A DNA stretch of 64,000 nt, from the NCBI GenBank assembly GCA_029718625.1, contig JAINUF010000027.1, forward strand, positions 3,146,676 to 3,210,675. The letters run 5' to 3'. Origin of the DNA: Synaphobranchus kaupii. Lineage: Eukaryota > Chordata > Actinopteri > Anguilliformes > Synaphobranchidae. Position 1 is the first letter of the stretch. The number at the start of each line of letters is the position of its first letter. Shown here piece by piece: positions 1 through 11,462 of this stretch. Made by a program: the position numbers and the translations under genes. The notes under the pieces are model-generated. The model was not told where the DNA came from and searched no databases. It worked only from the letters and a program-made list of their open reading frames with translations.

Positions 1-528
1 TTACAAAAGGAAAATTCGAAAAAGCATTGCTTGTAAATTGGAGAATGTATCTCACAACATTACAGTTGGTTTGAGGCATCTTAGTCACATGTCACAGAAG
101 CTATTGAAATGTTTGCATTTTAAATTTGAAGAAAAATTCATTTAAAATTTAAAAACGGAAATTTTAAAAATTAATCAACTGTATATTTGAGCTATAATGA
201 CTTTGACAACACTAAAATTGGTTTGAGGCATGCGTCTTCATCATATGTCACAGAAGCTATTGAAATTTTAGTGCTTTTATTTTGAATAAAAATCTATTTA
301 AAATTTACAAAAGGAAAATTGGAAAAAGCATTGCTTGTAAATTGGAGAATGCATCTGACAACATTACAGTTGGTTTGAGGCATCTTAGTCACATGTCACA
401 GAAGCTATTGAAATGTTTGCATTTTAAATTTGAAGAAAAATTCATTTAAAATTTACTAACGGAAAATTAAAAAATTAATCAACTGTATATTTGAGCTATA
501 ATGTCTTTGACAACACTAAAATTGGTTT
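1..528. repeat. Partial cassette: B(end)-A-B-A
   Basis: This is the tail of a cassette that starts outside the window. Monomer starts after the partial B are at 73, 225 and 377, all 152 bp apart. Confidence 0.9.
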
Positions 529-1253
529 GAGGCGTGCGTCTTCATCATATGTCACAGAAGCTATTGAAATTTTAGTAGTTCTATTTTGAAGAAAAATTTA
601 AAATATATATTTATAAGAGGGAAATTTGAGCTATACTCTCTGACAACAGTCAATTTGCTTTGAGGTATCTTGGTCACATGACACAGAAACTATTGACATT
701 TTAGTGTATTTATTTTGGATAAAAATTCTTTTAAAATATACAAAGGGAAAATTTTAAAAATAATCAGTTGTAGATTTGAGGTATCCTGTCTCTGACAACA
801 GGCAACTTGGTTTGAGGTGTCTTGATCACATGTCACAGAAGCTATTGAAATTTTAGTGCTTTTATTTTGAATGAAAATCGATTTAAAATTTACAAAAGGA
901 AAATTGGAAAAAGCATTGCTTGTAAATTGGAGAAGTAATGTATCTGACAAAATTAGTTGGTTTGAGGCATCTTAGTCACATGTCACAGAAGCTATTGAAA
1001 TTTTAGTGCTTTTATTTTGAATGAAAATCGATTTAAAATTTACAAAAGGAAAATTGGAAAAAGCATTGCTTGTAAATTGGAGAATGTATCTGACAACATT
1101 ACAGTTGGTTTGACGCATCTTGGTCACATGTCACAGAAGCTATTGAAATGTTAGCATTTTAAAAATTCACTTAAAATTTACAAACGGAAAATTAAAAAAA
1201 TAATCAACTGTATATTTGAGCTATAATGTCTTTGACAACAGTAAAATTATTTT
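529..1253. repeat. Cassette 1, 725 bp: C-D-E1-E2-A(short)
   Basis: Monomers start at 529, 662, 814, 964 and 1112. C is 133 bp because it has ACTCTCTGAC rather than ACTCTCTCTGAC. The last A is 142 bp, missing ten bases around ATTTGAAGAA. There are no A-B dimers after it. Confidence 0.9.
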
Positions 1254-2434
1254 GAGGCGTGCGTCTTCATCATATATCTCAGAAGCTATTGAAATTTTAG
1301 TAGTTTAATTTTGAAGAAAAATAAAAAATATATATTCATGAGAGGGAAATTTGAGCTATACTCTCTCTGACAACAGTCAATTTGCTGTGAGGTATCTTGG
1401 TCACATGACACAAAAACTATTGACATTTTAGTGTATTTATTTTGAAGAAAAGTTCCTTTAAAATATACAAAGGCAAAATTTGAAAAATAATCAGTTGTAG
1501 ATTTGAGGTATCCTGTCTTTGACAACAGGCAACTTGGTTTGAGGTGTCTTGGTCACATGTTACAGAAACTATTAACATTTTATTGTGTTTATTTCGAAGA
1601 ATAAATCCTCTAAAATATACAAAAGGAAAATTGCAAAAAGCATAGCTTGTAAATTGGAGAAGTAATGTATCTGACAAAATTATTTGGTTTGAGGCATCTT
1701 AGTCACATGTCACAGAAGCTATTGAAATTTTAGTGCTTTTATTTTGAATAAAAATCTATTTAAAATTTACAAAAGGAAAATTGGAAAAAGCATTGCTTGT
1801 AAATTGGAGAATGCATCTGACAACATTACAGTTGGTTTGAGGCATCTTACTCACATGTCACAGAAGCTATTGAAATGTTTGCATTTTAAATTTGAAGAAA
1901 AATTCATTTAAAATTTACAAACGGAAATTTTAAAAATTAATCAACTGTATATTTGAGCTATAATGACTTTGACAACACTAAAATTGGTTTGAGGCATGCG
2001 TCTTCATCATATGTCACAGAAGCTATTGAAATTTTAGTGCTTTTATTTTGAATGAAAATCGATTTAAAATTTACAAAAGGAAAATTGGAAAAAGCATTGC
2101 TTGTAAATTGGAGAAGTAATGTATCTGACAAAATTAGTTGGTTTGAGGCATCTTAGTCACATGTCACAGAAGCTATTGAAATTTTAGTGCTTTTATTTTG
2201 AATGAAAATCGATTTAAAATTTACAAAAGGAAAATTGGAAAAAGCATTGCTTGTAAATTGGAGAATGTATCTGACAACATTACAGTTGGTTTGAGGCATC
2301 TTGGTCACATGTCACAGAAGCTATTGAAATGTTAGCATTTTAAAAATTCACTTAAAATTTACAAACGGAAAATTAAAAAAATAATCAACTGTATATTTGA
2401 GCTATAATGTCTTTGACAACAGTAAAATTATTTT
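1254..2434. repeat. Cassette 2, 1181 bp, with B/E1 hybrid and short A
   Basis: The order is C-D-E-B-prime-A (starts 1254, 1389, 1541, 1691, 1839), a 154-bp B/E1 hybrid at 1991, E2 at 2145 and a 142-bp A at 2293. The same ten-base deletion as in cassette 1 shows that the two share a recent source. Confidence 0.9.
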
Positions 2435-4691
2435 GAGGCGTGCGTCTTCATCATATATCTCAGAAGCTATTGAAATTTTAGTAGTTTAATTTTGAAGAAA
2501 AATAAAAAATATATATTCATGAGAGGGAAATTTGAGCTATACTCTCTCTGACAACAGTCAATTTGCTGTGAGGTATCTTGGTCACATGACACAAAAACTA
2601 TTGACATTTTAGTGTATTTATTTTGAAGAAAAATTCCTTTAAAATATACAAAGGCAAAATTTGAAAAATAATCAGTTGTAGATTTGAGGTATCCTGTCTT
2701 TGACAACAGGCAACTTGGTTTGAGGTGTCTTGGACACATGTTACAGAAACTATTAACATTTTATTGTGTTTATTTCGAAGAATAAATCCTCTAAAATATA
2801 CAAAAGGAAAATTGCAAAAAGCATAGCTTGTAAATTGGAGAAGTAATGTATCTGACAAAATTATTTGGTTTGAGGCATCTTAGTCACATGTCACAGAAGC
2901 TATTGAAATTTTAGTGCTTTTATTTTGAATAAAAATCTATTTAAAATTTACAAAAGGAAAATTGGAAAAAGCATTGCTTGTAAATTGGAGAATGCATCTG
3001 ACAACATTACAGTTGGTTTGAGGCATCTTAGTCACATGTTACAGAAGCTATTGAAATGTTTGCATTTTAAATTTGAAGAAAAATTCATTCAAAATTTACA
3101 AATGGAAAATTTAAAAATTAATCAACTGTGTATTTTAGCTATAACATCTTTGACAACACTAAAATTGGTTTGAGGCATGCGTCTTCATCATATGTCACAG
3201 AAGCTATTGAAATTTTAGTGCTTTTATTTTGAATAAAAATCTATTTAAAATTTACAAAAGGAAAATTGGAAAAAGCATTGCTTGTAAATTGGAGAATGTA
3301 TCTGACAACATTACAGTTGGTTTGAGGCATCTTAGTCACATGTCACAGAAGCTATTGAAAGGTTTGCATTTTAAATTTGAAGAAAAATTCATTTAAAATT
3401 TAAAAACGGAAATTTTAAAAATTAATCAACTGTATATTTGAGCTATAATGACTTTGACAACACTAAAATTGGTTTGAGGCATGCGTCTTCATCATATGTC
3501 ACAGAAGCTATTGAAATTTTAGTGCTTTTATTTTGAATAAAAATCTATTTAAAATTTACAAAAGGAAAATTGGAAAAAGCATTGCTTGTAAATTGGAGAA
3601 TGCATCTGACAACATTACAGTTGGTTTGAGGCATCTTAGTCACATGTCACAGAAGCTATTGAAATGTTTGCATTTTAAATTTGAAGAAAAATTCATTCAA
3701 AATTTACAAATGGAAAATTTAAAAATTAATCAACTGTGTATTTGAGCTATAACATCTTTGACAACACTAAAATTGGTTTGAGGCATGCGTCTTCATCATA
3801 TGTCACAGAAGCTATTGAAATTTTAGTGCTTTTATTTTGAATAAAAATCTATTTAAAATTTACAAAAGGAAAATTGGAAAAAGCATTGCTTGTAAATTGG
3901 AGAATGTATCTGACAACATTACAGTTGGTTTGAGGCATCTTAGTCACATGTCACAGAAGCTATTGAAATGTTTGCATTTTAAATTTGAAAAAAAATTCAT
4001 TCAAAATTTACAAATGGAAAATTTAAAAATTAATCAACTGTATATTTGAGCTATAATGACTTTGACAACACTAAAATTGGTTTGAGGCATGCGTCTTCAT
4101 CATATGTCACAGAAGCTATTGAAATTTTAGTGCTTTTATTTTGAATAAAAATCTATTTAAAATTTACAAAAGGAAAATTGGAAAAAGCATTGCTTTTAAA
4201 TTTGAGAATGTATCTGACAACATTACAGTTGGTTTGAGGCATCTTAGTCACATGTCACAGAAGCTATTGAAAGGTTTGCATTTTAAATTTGAAGAAAAAT
4301 TCATTCAAAATTTACAAATGGAAAATTAAAAAATTTATCAACTGTATATTTGAGCTATAATGTCTTTGACAACACTGAAAGTGGTTTGAGGCATGCGTCT
4401 TCATCATATGTCACAGAAGCTATTGAAATTTTAGTGCTTTTATTTTGAATAAAAATCTATTTAAAATTTACAAAAGGAAAATTGGAAAAAGCATTGCTTG
4501 TAAATTGGAGAATGTATCTGACAACATTACAGTTGGTTTGAGGCATCTTAGTCACATGTCACAGAAGCTATTGAAAGGTTTGCATTTTAAATTTGAAGAA
4601 AAATTCATTCAAAATTTACAAATGGAAAATTAAAAAATTTATCAACTGTATATTTGAGCTATAATGTCTTTGACAACACTGAAAGTGGTTT
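2435..4691. repeat. Cassette 3, 2257 bp, n = 5 dimers
   Basis: Head C-D-E-B-prime-A (D at 2570, E 2722, B-prime 2872, A 3020) and five B-A dimers from 3172. The length equals 737 + 5 x 304 exactly. Confidence 0.92.
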
Positions 4692-6645
4692 GAGGCATGC
4701 GTCTTCATCATATGTCACAGAAGCTATTGAAATTTTAGTAGTTCTATTTTGAAGAAAAATTTAAAATATATATTCATGAGAGGGAAATTTGAGCTATACT
4801 CTCTCTGACAACAGTCAATTTGCTGTGAGGTATCTTGGTCACATGACACAAAAACTATTGACATTTTAGTGTATTTATTTTGAAGAAAAATTCCTTTAAA
4901 ATATACAAAGGCAAAATTTGAAAAATAATCAGTTGTAGATTTGAGGTATCCTGTCTCTGACAACAGGCAACTTGGTTTGAGGTGTCTTGATCACATGTTA
5001 CAGAAACTATTAACATTTTATTGTGTTTATTTCGAAGAATAAATCCTCTAAAATATACAAAAGGAAAATTGCAAAAAGCATAGCTTGTAAATTGGAGAAG
5101 TAATGTATCTTACAAAATTATTTGGTTTGAGGCATCTTAGTCACATGTCACAGAAGCTATTGAAATTTTAGTGCTTTTATTTTGAATAAAAATCTATTTA
5201 AAATTTACAAAAGGAAAATTGGAAAAAAGCATTGCTTGTAAATTGGAGAATGCATCTGACAACATTACAGTTGGTTTGAGGCATCTTAGTCACATGTCAC
5301 AGAAGCTATTGAAATGTTTGCATTTTAAATTTGAAGAAAAATTCATTCAAAATTTACAAATGGAAAATTTAAAAATGAATCAACTGTATATTTGAGCTAT
5401 AATGACTTTGACAACACTAAAATTGGTTTGAGGCATGCGTCTTCATCATATGTCACAGAAGCTATTGAAATTTTAGTGCTTTTATTTTGAATAAAAATCT
5501 ATTTAAAATTTACAAAAGGAAAAGTGGAAAAAGCATTGCTTGTAAATTGGAGAATGCATCTGACAACATTACAGTTGGTTTGAGGCATTTTAGTCACATG
5601 TCACCGAAGCTATTGAAATGTTTGCATTTTAAATTTGAAGAAAAATTCATTCAAAATTTACAAATGGAAAATTTAAAAATTAATCAACTGTGTATTTGAG
5701 CTATAACATCTTTGACAACACTAAAATTGGTTTGAGGCATGCGTCTTCATCATATGTCACATAAGCTATTGAAATTTTAGTGCTTTTATTTTGAATAAAA
5801 ATCTATTTAAAATTTACAAAAGGAAAATTGGAAAAAGCATTGCTTGTAAATTGGAGAATGTATCTGACAACATTACAGTTGGTTTGAGGCATCTTAGTCA
5901 CATGTCACATAAGCTATTGAAAGGTTTGCATTTTAAATTTGAAGAAAAATTCATTCAAAATTTACAAATGGAAAATTAAAAAATTAATCAACTGTATATT
6001 TGAGCTAAATTGTCTTTGACAACACTGAAATTGGTTTGAGGCATCCGTCTTCATCATATGTCACAGAAGCTATTGAAATTTTAGTGCTTTTATTTTGAAT
6101 AAAAATCTATTTAAAATTTACAAAAGGAAAATTGGAAAAAGCATTGCTTGTAAATTGGAGAATGTATCTGACAACATTACAGTTGGTTTGAGGCATCTTA
6201 GTCACATGTCACAGAAGCTATTGAAATGTTTGCATTTTAAATTTGAAGAAAAATTCATTCAAAATTTACAAATGGAAAATTTAAAAATTAATCAACTGTA
6301 TATTTGAGCTATAATGTCTTTGACAACACTAAAATTGGTTTGAGGCGTGCGTCTTCATCATATGTCACAGAAGCTATTGAAATTTTAGTGCTTTTATTTT
6401 GAATAAAAATCTATTTAAAATTTACAAAAGGAAAATTGGAAAAAGCATTGCTTGTAAATTGGAGAATGTATCTGACAACATTACAGTTGGTTTGAGGGAT
6501 CTTAGTCACATGTCACAGAAGCTATTGAAATGTTTGCATTTTGAATTTGAAGAAAAATTCATTTAAAATTTACAAACGGAAAATTAAAAAATTAATCAAC
6601 TGTATATTTGAGCTATAATGTCTTTGACAACACTAAAATTGGTTT
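4692..6645. repeat. Cassette 4, 1954 bp, n = 4 dimers
   Basis: Head with D at 4827, E 4979, B-prime 5129 and A 5278. B-prime is 149 bp from one extra A in GGAAAAAAGC, which explains the 1-bp excess over 737 + 4 x 304. Confidence 0.92.
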
Positions 6646-6780
6646 GAGGCGTGCGTCTTCATCATATGTCACAGAAGCTATTGAAATTTTAGTAGTTTAA
6701 TTTTGAAGAAAAATAAAAAATATATATTCATAAGAGGGAAATTTGAGCTATACTCTCTCTGACAACAGTCAATTTGCTGT
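6646..6780. repeat. Representative C monomer (135 bp, shortened)
   Basis: C begins like B but switches to TTTTAGTAGTTTAATTTTG, a run rich in ATATAT, then AGAGGGAAATTTGAGCTATA and ACTCTCTCTGACAACAG. Aligned with A it lacks about 17 bases where A has AAAAATTAATCAACTG. It occurs once per higher-order cassette, so I use it as the cassette start. Confidence 0.9.
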
Positions 6781-6932
6781 GAGGTATCTTGGTCACATGA
6801 CACAGAAACTATTGACATTTTAGTGTATTTATTTTGAAGAAAAATTCCTTTAAAATATACAAAGGCAAAATTTGAAAAATAATCAGTTGTAGATTTGAGG
6901 TATCCTGTCTCTGACAACATGCAACTTGGTTT
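6781..6932. repeat. Representative D monomer (152 bp)
   Basis: D starts GAGGTATCTTGGTCACATGA. Its conserved box is altered to CACAGAAACTATTGACATT, and its end is GATTTGAGGTATCCTGTCTC then TGACAACAGG or TGACAACATG. It almost always follows C. The TTTGAGGT motif occurs near its end and again 36 bases later at the start of the next monomer. Confidence 0.9.
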
Positions 6933-7082
6933 GAGGTGTCTTGGTCACATGTTACAGAAACTATTAACATTTTATTGTGTTTATTTCGAAGAATAAATCC
7001 TCTAAAATATACAAAAGGAAAATTGCAAAAAGCATAGCTTGTAAATTGGAGAAGTAATGTATCTGACAAAATTATTTGGTTT
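6933..7082. repeat. Representative E monomer (150 bp)
   Basis: E starts GAGGTGTCTTGGTCACATGT. Its conserved box is TTACAGAAACTATTAACATT, followed by TTTATTTCGAAGAATAAATC. It ends with GGAGAAGTAATGTATCTGAC and AAAATTATTTGG. E and D share the GAAACTATT variant of the box, which separates them from A, B and C. Confidence 0.9.
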
Positions 7083-7230
7083 GAGGCATCTTAGTCACAT
7101 GTCACAGAAGCTATTGAAATTTTAGTGCTTTTATTTTGAATAAAAATCTATTTAAAATTTACAAAAGGAAAATTGGAAAAAGCATTGCTTGTAAATTGGA
7201 GAATGCATCTGACAACATTACAGTTGGTTT
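7083..7230. repeat. Representative B-prime monomer (148 bp)
   Basis: B-prime has the A-type head (GAGGCATCTTAGTCACATGT) on a B-type body and tail (TTTTAGTGCTTTTATTTTG and so on). It is 4 bases shorter than B because the two heads differ in length. It regularly follows E and looks like an A/B recombinant fixed into the cassette. Confidence 0.9.
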
Positions 7231-7382
7231 GAGGCATCTTAGTCACATGTCACAGAAGCTATTGAAATGTTTGCATTTTAAATTTGAAGAAAAATTCATT
7301 CAAAATTTACAAATGGAAAATTTAAAAATTAATCAACTGTGTATTTGAGCTATAATGACTTTGACAACACTAAAATTGGTTT
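7231..7382. repeat. Representative A monomer (152 bp)
   Basis: Class A starts GAGGCATCTTAGTCACATGT, has GAAATGTTTGCATTTTAAAT after the conserved box, and ends with a GAGCTATAA segment then TTGACAACACTAAAATTGG. Variable sites include AAACGG or AAATGG, CTGTGTAT or CTGTATAT, and ATAACGTC, ATAATGTC or ATAACATC. It contains the palindrome ACATGT. Confidence 0.93.
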
Positions 7383-7534
7383 GAGGCATGCGTCTTCATC
7401 ATATGTCACAGAAGCTATTTAAATTTTAGTGCTTTTATTTTGAATAAAAATCTATTTAAAATTTACAAAAGGAAAATTGGAAAAAGCATTGCTTGTAAAT
7501 TGGAGAATGCATCTGACAACATTACAGTTGGTTT
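7383..7534. repeat. Representative B monomer (152 bp)
   Basis: Class B starts GAGGCATGCGTCTTCATCAT, continues through ATGTCACAG and the conserved box to TTTTAGTGCTTTTATTTTG, and ends with GAGAATGCATCTGACAACAT and a TTGGTTT. It aligns along its length with class A, so the 304-bp dimer is a diverged duplication of one 152-bp monomer. Variable sites include GGCATGCG, GGCGTGCG and GGCATGTG, and GAATGCAT or GAATGTAT. It contains the palindrome CATATG. Confidence 0.93.
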
Positions 7535-8902
7535 GAGGCATCTTAGTCACATGTCACAGAAGCTATTGAAATGTTTGCATTTTAAATTTGAAGAAAAATT
7601 CATTCAAAATTTACAAATGGAAAATTTAAAAATTAATCAACTGTATATTTGAGCTATAATGTCTTTGACAACACTAAAATTGGTTTGAGGCGTGCGTCTT
7701 CATCATATGTCACAGAAGCTATTGAAATTTTAGTGCTTTTATTTTGAATAAAAATCTATTTAAAATTTACAAAAGGAAAATTGGAAAAAGCATTGCTTGT
7801 AAATTGGAGAATGTATCTGACAACATTACAGTTGGTTAGAGGCATCTTAGTCACATGTCACAGAAGCTATTGAAAGGTTTGCATTTTAAATTTGAAGAAA
7901 AATTCATTCAAAATTTACAAATGGAAAATTAAAAAATTAATCAACTGTATATTTGAGCTATAATGTCTTTGACAACACTGAAATTGGTTTGAGGCATGCG
8001 TCTTCATCATATGTCACAGAAGCTATTGAAATTTTAGTGCTTTTATTTTGAATAAAAATCTATTTAAAATTTACAAAAGGAAAATTGGAAAAAGCATTGC
8101 TTGTAAATTGGAGAATGTATCTGACAACATTACAGTTGGTTTGAGGCATCTTAGTCACATGTCACAGAAGCTATTGAAATGTTTGCATTTTAAATTTGAA
8201 GAAAAATTCATTCAAAATTTACAAATGGAAAATTTAAAAATTAATCAACTGTATATTTGAGCTATAATGTCTTTGACAACACTAAAATTGGTTTGAGGCG
8301 TGCGTCTTCATCATATGTCACAGAAGCTATTGAAATTTTAGTGCTTTTATTTTGAATAAAAATCTATTTAAAATTTACAAAAGGAAAATTGGAAAAAGCA
8401 TTGCTTGTAAATTGGAGAATGTATCTGACAACATTACAGTTGGTTTGAGGCATCTTAGTCACATGTCACAGAAGCTATTGAAATGTTTGCATTTTAAATT
8501 TGAAGAAAAATTCATTCAAAATTTACAAATGGAAAATTTAAAAATTAATCAACTGTATATTTGAGCTATAATGTCTTTGACAACACTAAAATTGGTTTGA
8601 GGCGTGCGTCTTCATCATATGTCACAGAAGCTATTGAAATTTTAGTGCTTTTATTTTGAATAAAAATCTATTTAAAATTTACAAAAGGAAAATTGGAAAA
8701 AGCATTGCTTGTAAATTGGAGAATGTATCTGACAACATTACAGTTGGTTTGAGGGATCTTAGTCACATGTCACAGAAGCTATTGAAATGTTTGCATTTTG
8801 AATTTGAAGAAAAATTCATTTAAAATTTACAAACGGAAAATTAAAAAATTAATCAACTGTATATTTGAGCTATAATGTCTTTGACAACACTAAAATTGGT
8901 TT

Positions 8903-11462
8903 GAGGCGTGCGTCTTCATCATATGTCACAGAAGCTATTGAAATTTTAGTAGTTTAATTTTGAAGAAAAATAAAAAATATATATTCATAAGAGGGAAATT
9001 TGAGCTATACTCTCTCTGACAACAGTCAATTTGCTGTGAGGTATCTTGGTCACATGACACAGAAACTATTGACATTTTAGTGTATTTATTTTGAAGAAAA
9101 ATTCCTTTAAAATATACAAAGGCAAAATTTGAAAAATAATCAGTTGTAGATTTGAGGTATCCTGTCTCTGACAACATGCAACTTGGTTTGAGGTGTCTTG
9201 GTCACATGTTACAGAAACTATTAACATTTTATTGTGTTTATTTCGAAGAATAAATCCTCTAAAATATACAAAAGGAAAATTGCAAAAAGCATAGCTTGTA
9301 AATTGGAGAAGTAATGTATCTGACAAAATTATTTGGTTTGAGGCATCTTAGTCACATGTCACAGAAGCTATTGAAATTTTAGTGCTTTTATTTTGAATAA
9401 AAATCTATTTAAAATTTACAAAAGGAAAATTGGAAAAAGCATTGCTTGTAAATTGGAGAATGCATCTGACAACATTACAGTTGGTTTGAGGCATCTTAGT
9501 CACATGTCACAGAAGCTATTGAAATGTTTGCATTTTAAATTTGAAGAAAAATTCATTCAAAATTTACAAATGGAAAATTTAAAAATTAATCAACTGTGTA
9601 TTTGAGCTATAATGACTTTGACAACACTAAAATTGGTTTGAGGCATGCGTCTTCATCATATGTCACAGAAGCTATTTAAATTTTAGTGCTTTTATTTTGA
9701 ATAAAAATCTATTTAAAATTTACAAAAGGAAAATTGGAAAAAGCATTGCTTGTAAATTGGAGAATGCATCTGACAACATTACAGTTGGTTTGAGGCATCT
9801 TAGTCACATGTCACAGAAGCTATTGAAATGTTTGCATTTTAAATTTGAAGAAAAATTCATTCAAAATTTACAAATGGAAAATTTAAAAATTAATCAACTG
9901 TGTATTTGAGCTATAACATCTTTGACAACACTAAAATTGGTTTGAGGCATGCGTCTTCATCATATGTCACAGAAGCTATTGAAATTTTAGTGCTTTTATT
10001 TTGAATAAAAATCTATTTAAAATTTACAAAAGGAAAATTGGAAAAAGCATTGCTTGTAAATTGGAGAATGCATCTGACAACATTACAGTTGGTTTGAGGC
10101 ATCTTAGTCACATGTCACAGAAGCTATTGAAATGTTGCATTTTAAATTTGAAGAAAAATTAATTCAAAATTTACAAATGGAAAATTTAAAAATTAATCAA
10201 CTGTGTATTTGAGCTATAACATCTTTGACAACACTAAAATTGGTTTGAGGCATGCGTCTTCATCATATGTCACAGAAGCTATTGAAATTTCAGTGCTTTT
10301 ATTTTGAATAAAAATCTATTTAAAATTTACAAAAGGAAAATTGGAAAAAGCATTGCTTGTAAATTGGAGAATGTATCTGACAACATTACAGTTGGTTAGA
10401 GGCATCTTAGTCACATGTCACAGAAGCTATTGAAAGGTTTGCATTTTAAATTTGAAGAAAAATTCATTCAAAATTTACAAATGGAAAATTAAAAAATTAA
10501 TCAACTGTATATTTGAGCTATAATGTCTTTGACAACACTGAAATTGGTTTGAGGCATGCGTCTTCATCATATGTCACAGAAGCTATTGAAATTTTAGTGC
10601 TTTTATTTTGAATAAAAATCTATTTAAAATTTACAAAAGGAAAATTGGAAAAAGCATTGCTTGTAAATTGGAGAATGTATCTGACAACATTACAGTTGGT
10701 TTGAGGCATCTTAGTCACATGTCACAGAAGCTATTGAAATGTTTGCATTTTAAATTTGAAGAAAAATTCATTCAAAATTTACAAATGGAAAATTTAAAAA
10801 TTAATCAACTGTATATTTGAGCTATAATGTCTTTGACAACACTAAAATTGGTTTGAGGCGTGCGTCTTCATCATATGTCACAGAAGCTATTGAAATTTTA
10901 GTGCTTTTATTTTGAATAAAAATCTATTTAAAATTTACAAAAGGAAAATTGGAAAAAGCATTGCTTGTAAATTGGAGAATGTATCTGACAACATTACAGT
11001 TGGTTTGAGGCATCTTTGTCACATGTCACAGAAGCTATTGAAATGTTTGCATTTTAAATTTGAAGAAAAATTCATTCAAAATTTACAAATGGAAAATTTA
11101 AAAATTAATCAACTGTATATTTGAGCTATAATGTCTTTGACAACACTAAAATTGGTTTGAGGCGTGCGTCTTCATCATATGTCACAGAAGCTATTGAAAT
11201 TTTAGTGCTTTTATTTTGAATAAAAATTTATTTAAAATTTACAAAAGGAAAATTTGAAAAAGCATTGCTTGTAAATTGGAGAATGTATCTGACAACATTA
11301 CAGTTGGTTTGAGGGATCTTAGTCACATGTCACAGAAGCTATTGAAATGTTTGCATTTTGAATTTGAAGAAAAATTCATTTAAAATTTACAAACGGAAAA
11401 TTAAAAAATTAATCAACTGTATATTTGAGCTATAATGTCTTTGACAACACTAAAATTGGTTT
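8903..11462. repeat. Cassette 6, 2560 bp, n = 6 dimers (left copy of pair)
   Basis: The length is 737 + 6 x 304 minus 1. The missing base is in AATGTTGCAT near 10133 (usually AATGTTTGCAT). Other private marks are AAATTAATTC near 10158 and AAATTTCAGTGC near 10287; all recur in cassette 7. Confidence 0.93.

Larger units (their letters stand above)
6646..8902. repeat. Cassette 5, 2257 bp, n = 5 dimers
   Basis: Cleanest example of the full head; the representative monomers above are taken from it. Its last dimer has GAGGGATC and GCATTTTGAATTTG, a variant kept at the end of many later cassettes. Confidence 0.93.

Noticed and set aside
2925..2940. Polyadenylation signal AATAAA in B monomers
   Set aside because: It is part of the repeat (TTTGAATAAAAATC), recurs about every 304 bp and follows no transcription unit.
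3140..3175. Bacterial-type promoter (TATAAT and TTGACA are both present in GAGCTATAATGTCTTTGACA of many A monomers)
   Set aside because: The order is reversed and the spacing is about 6 bases, in every monomer. It is coincidental in AT-rich repeat DNA of a eukaryote-like array.
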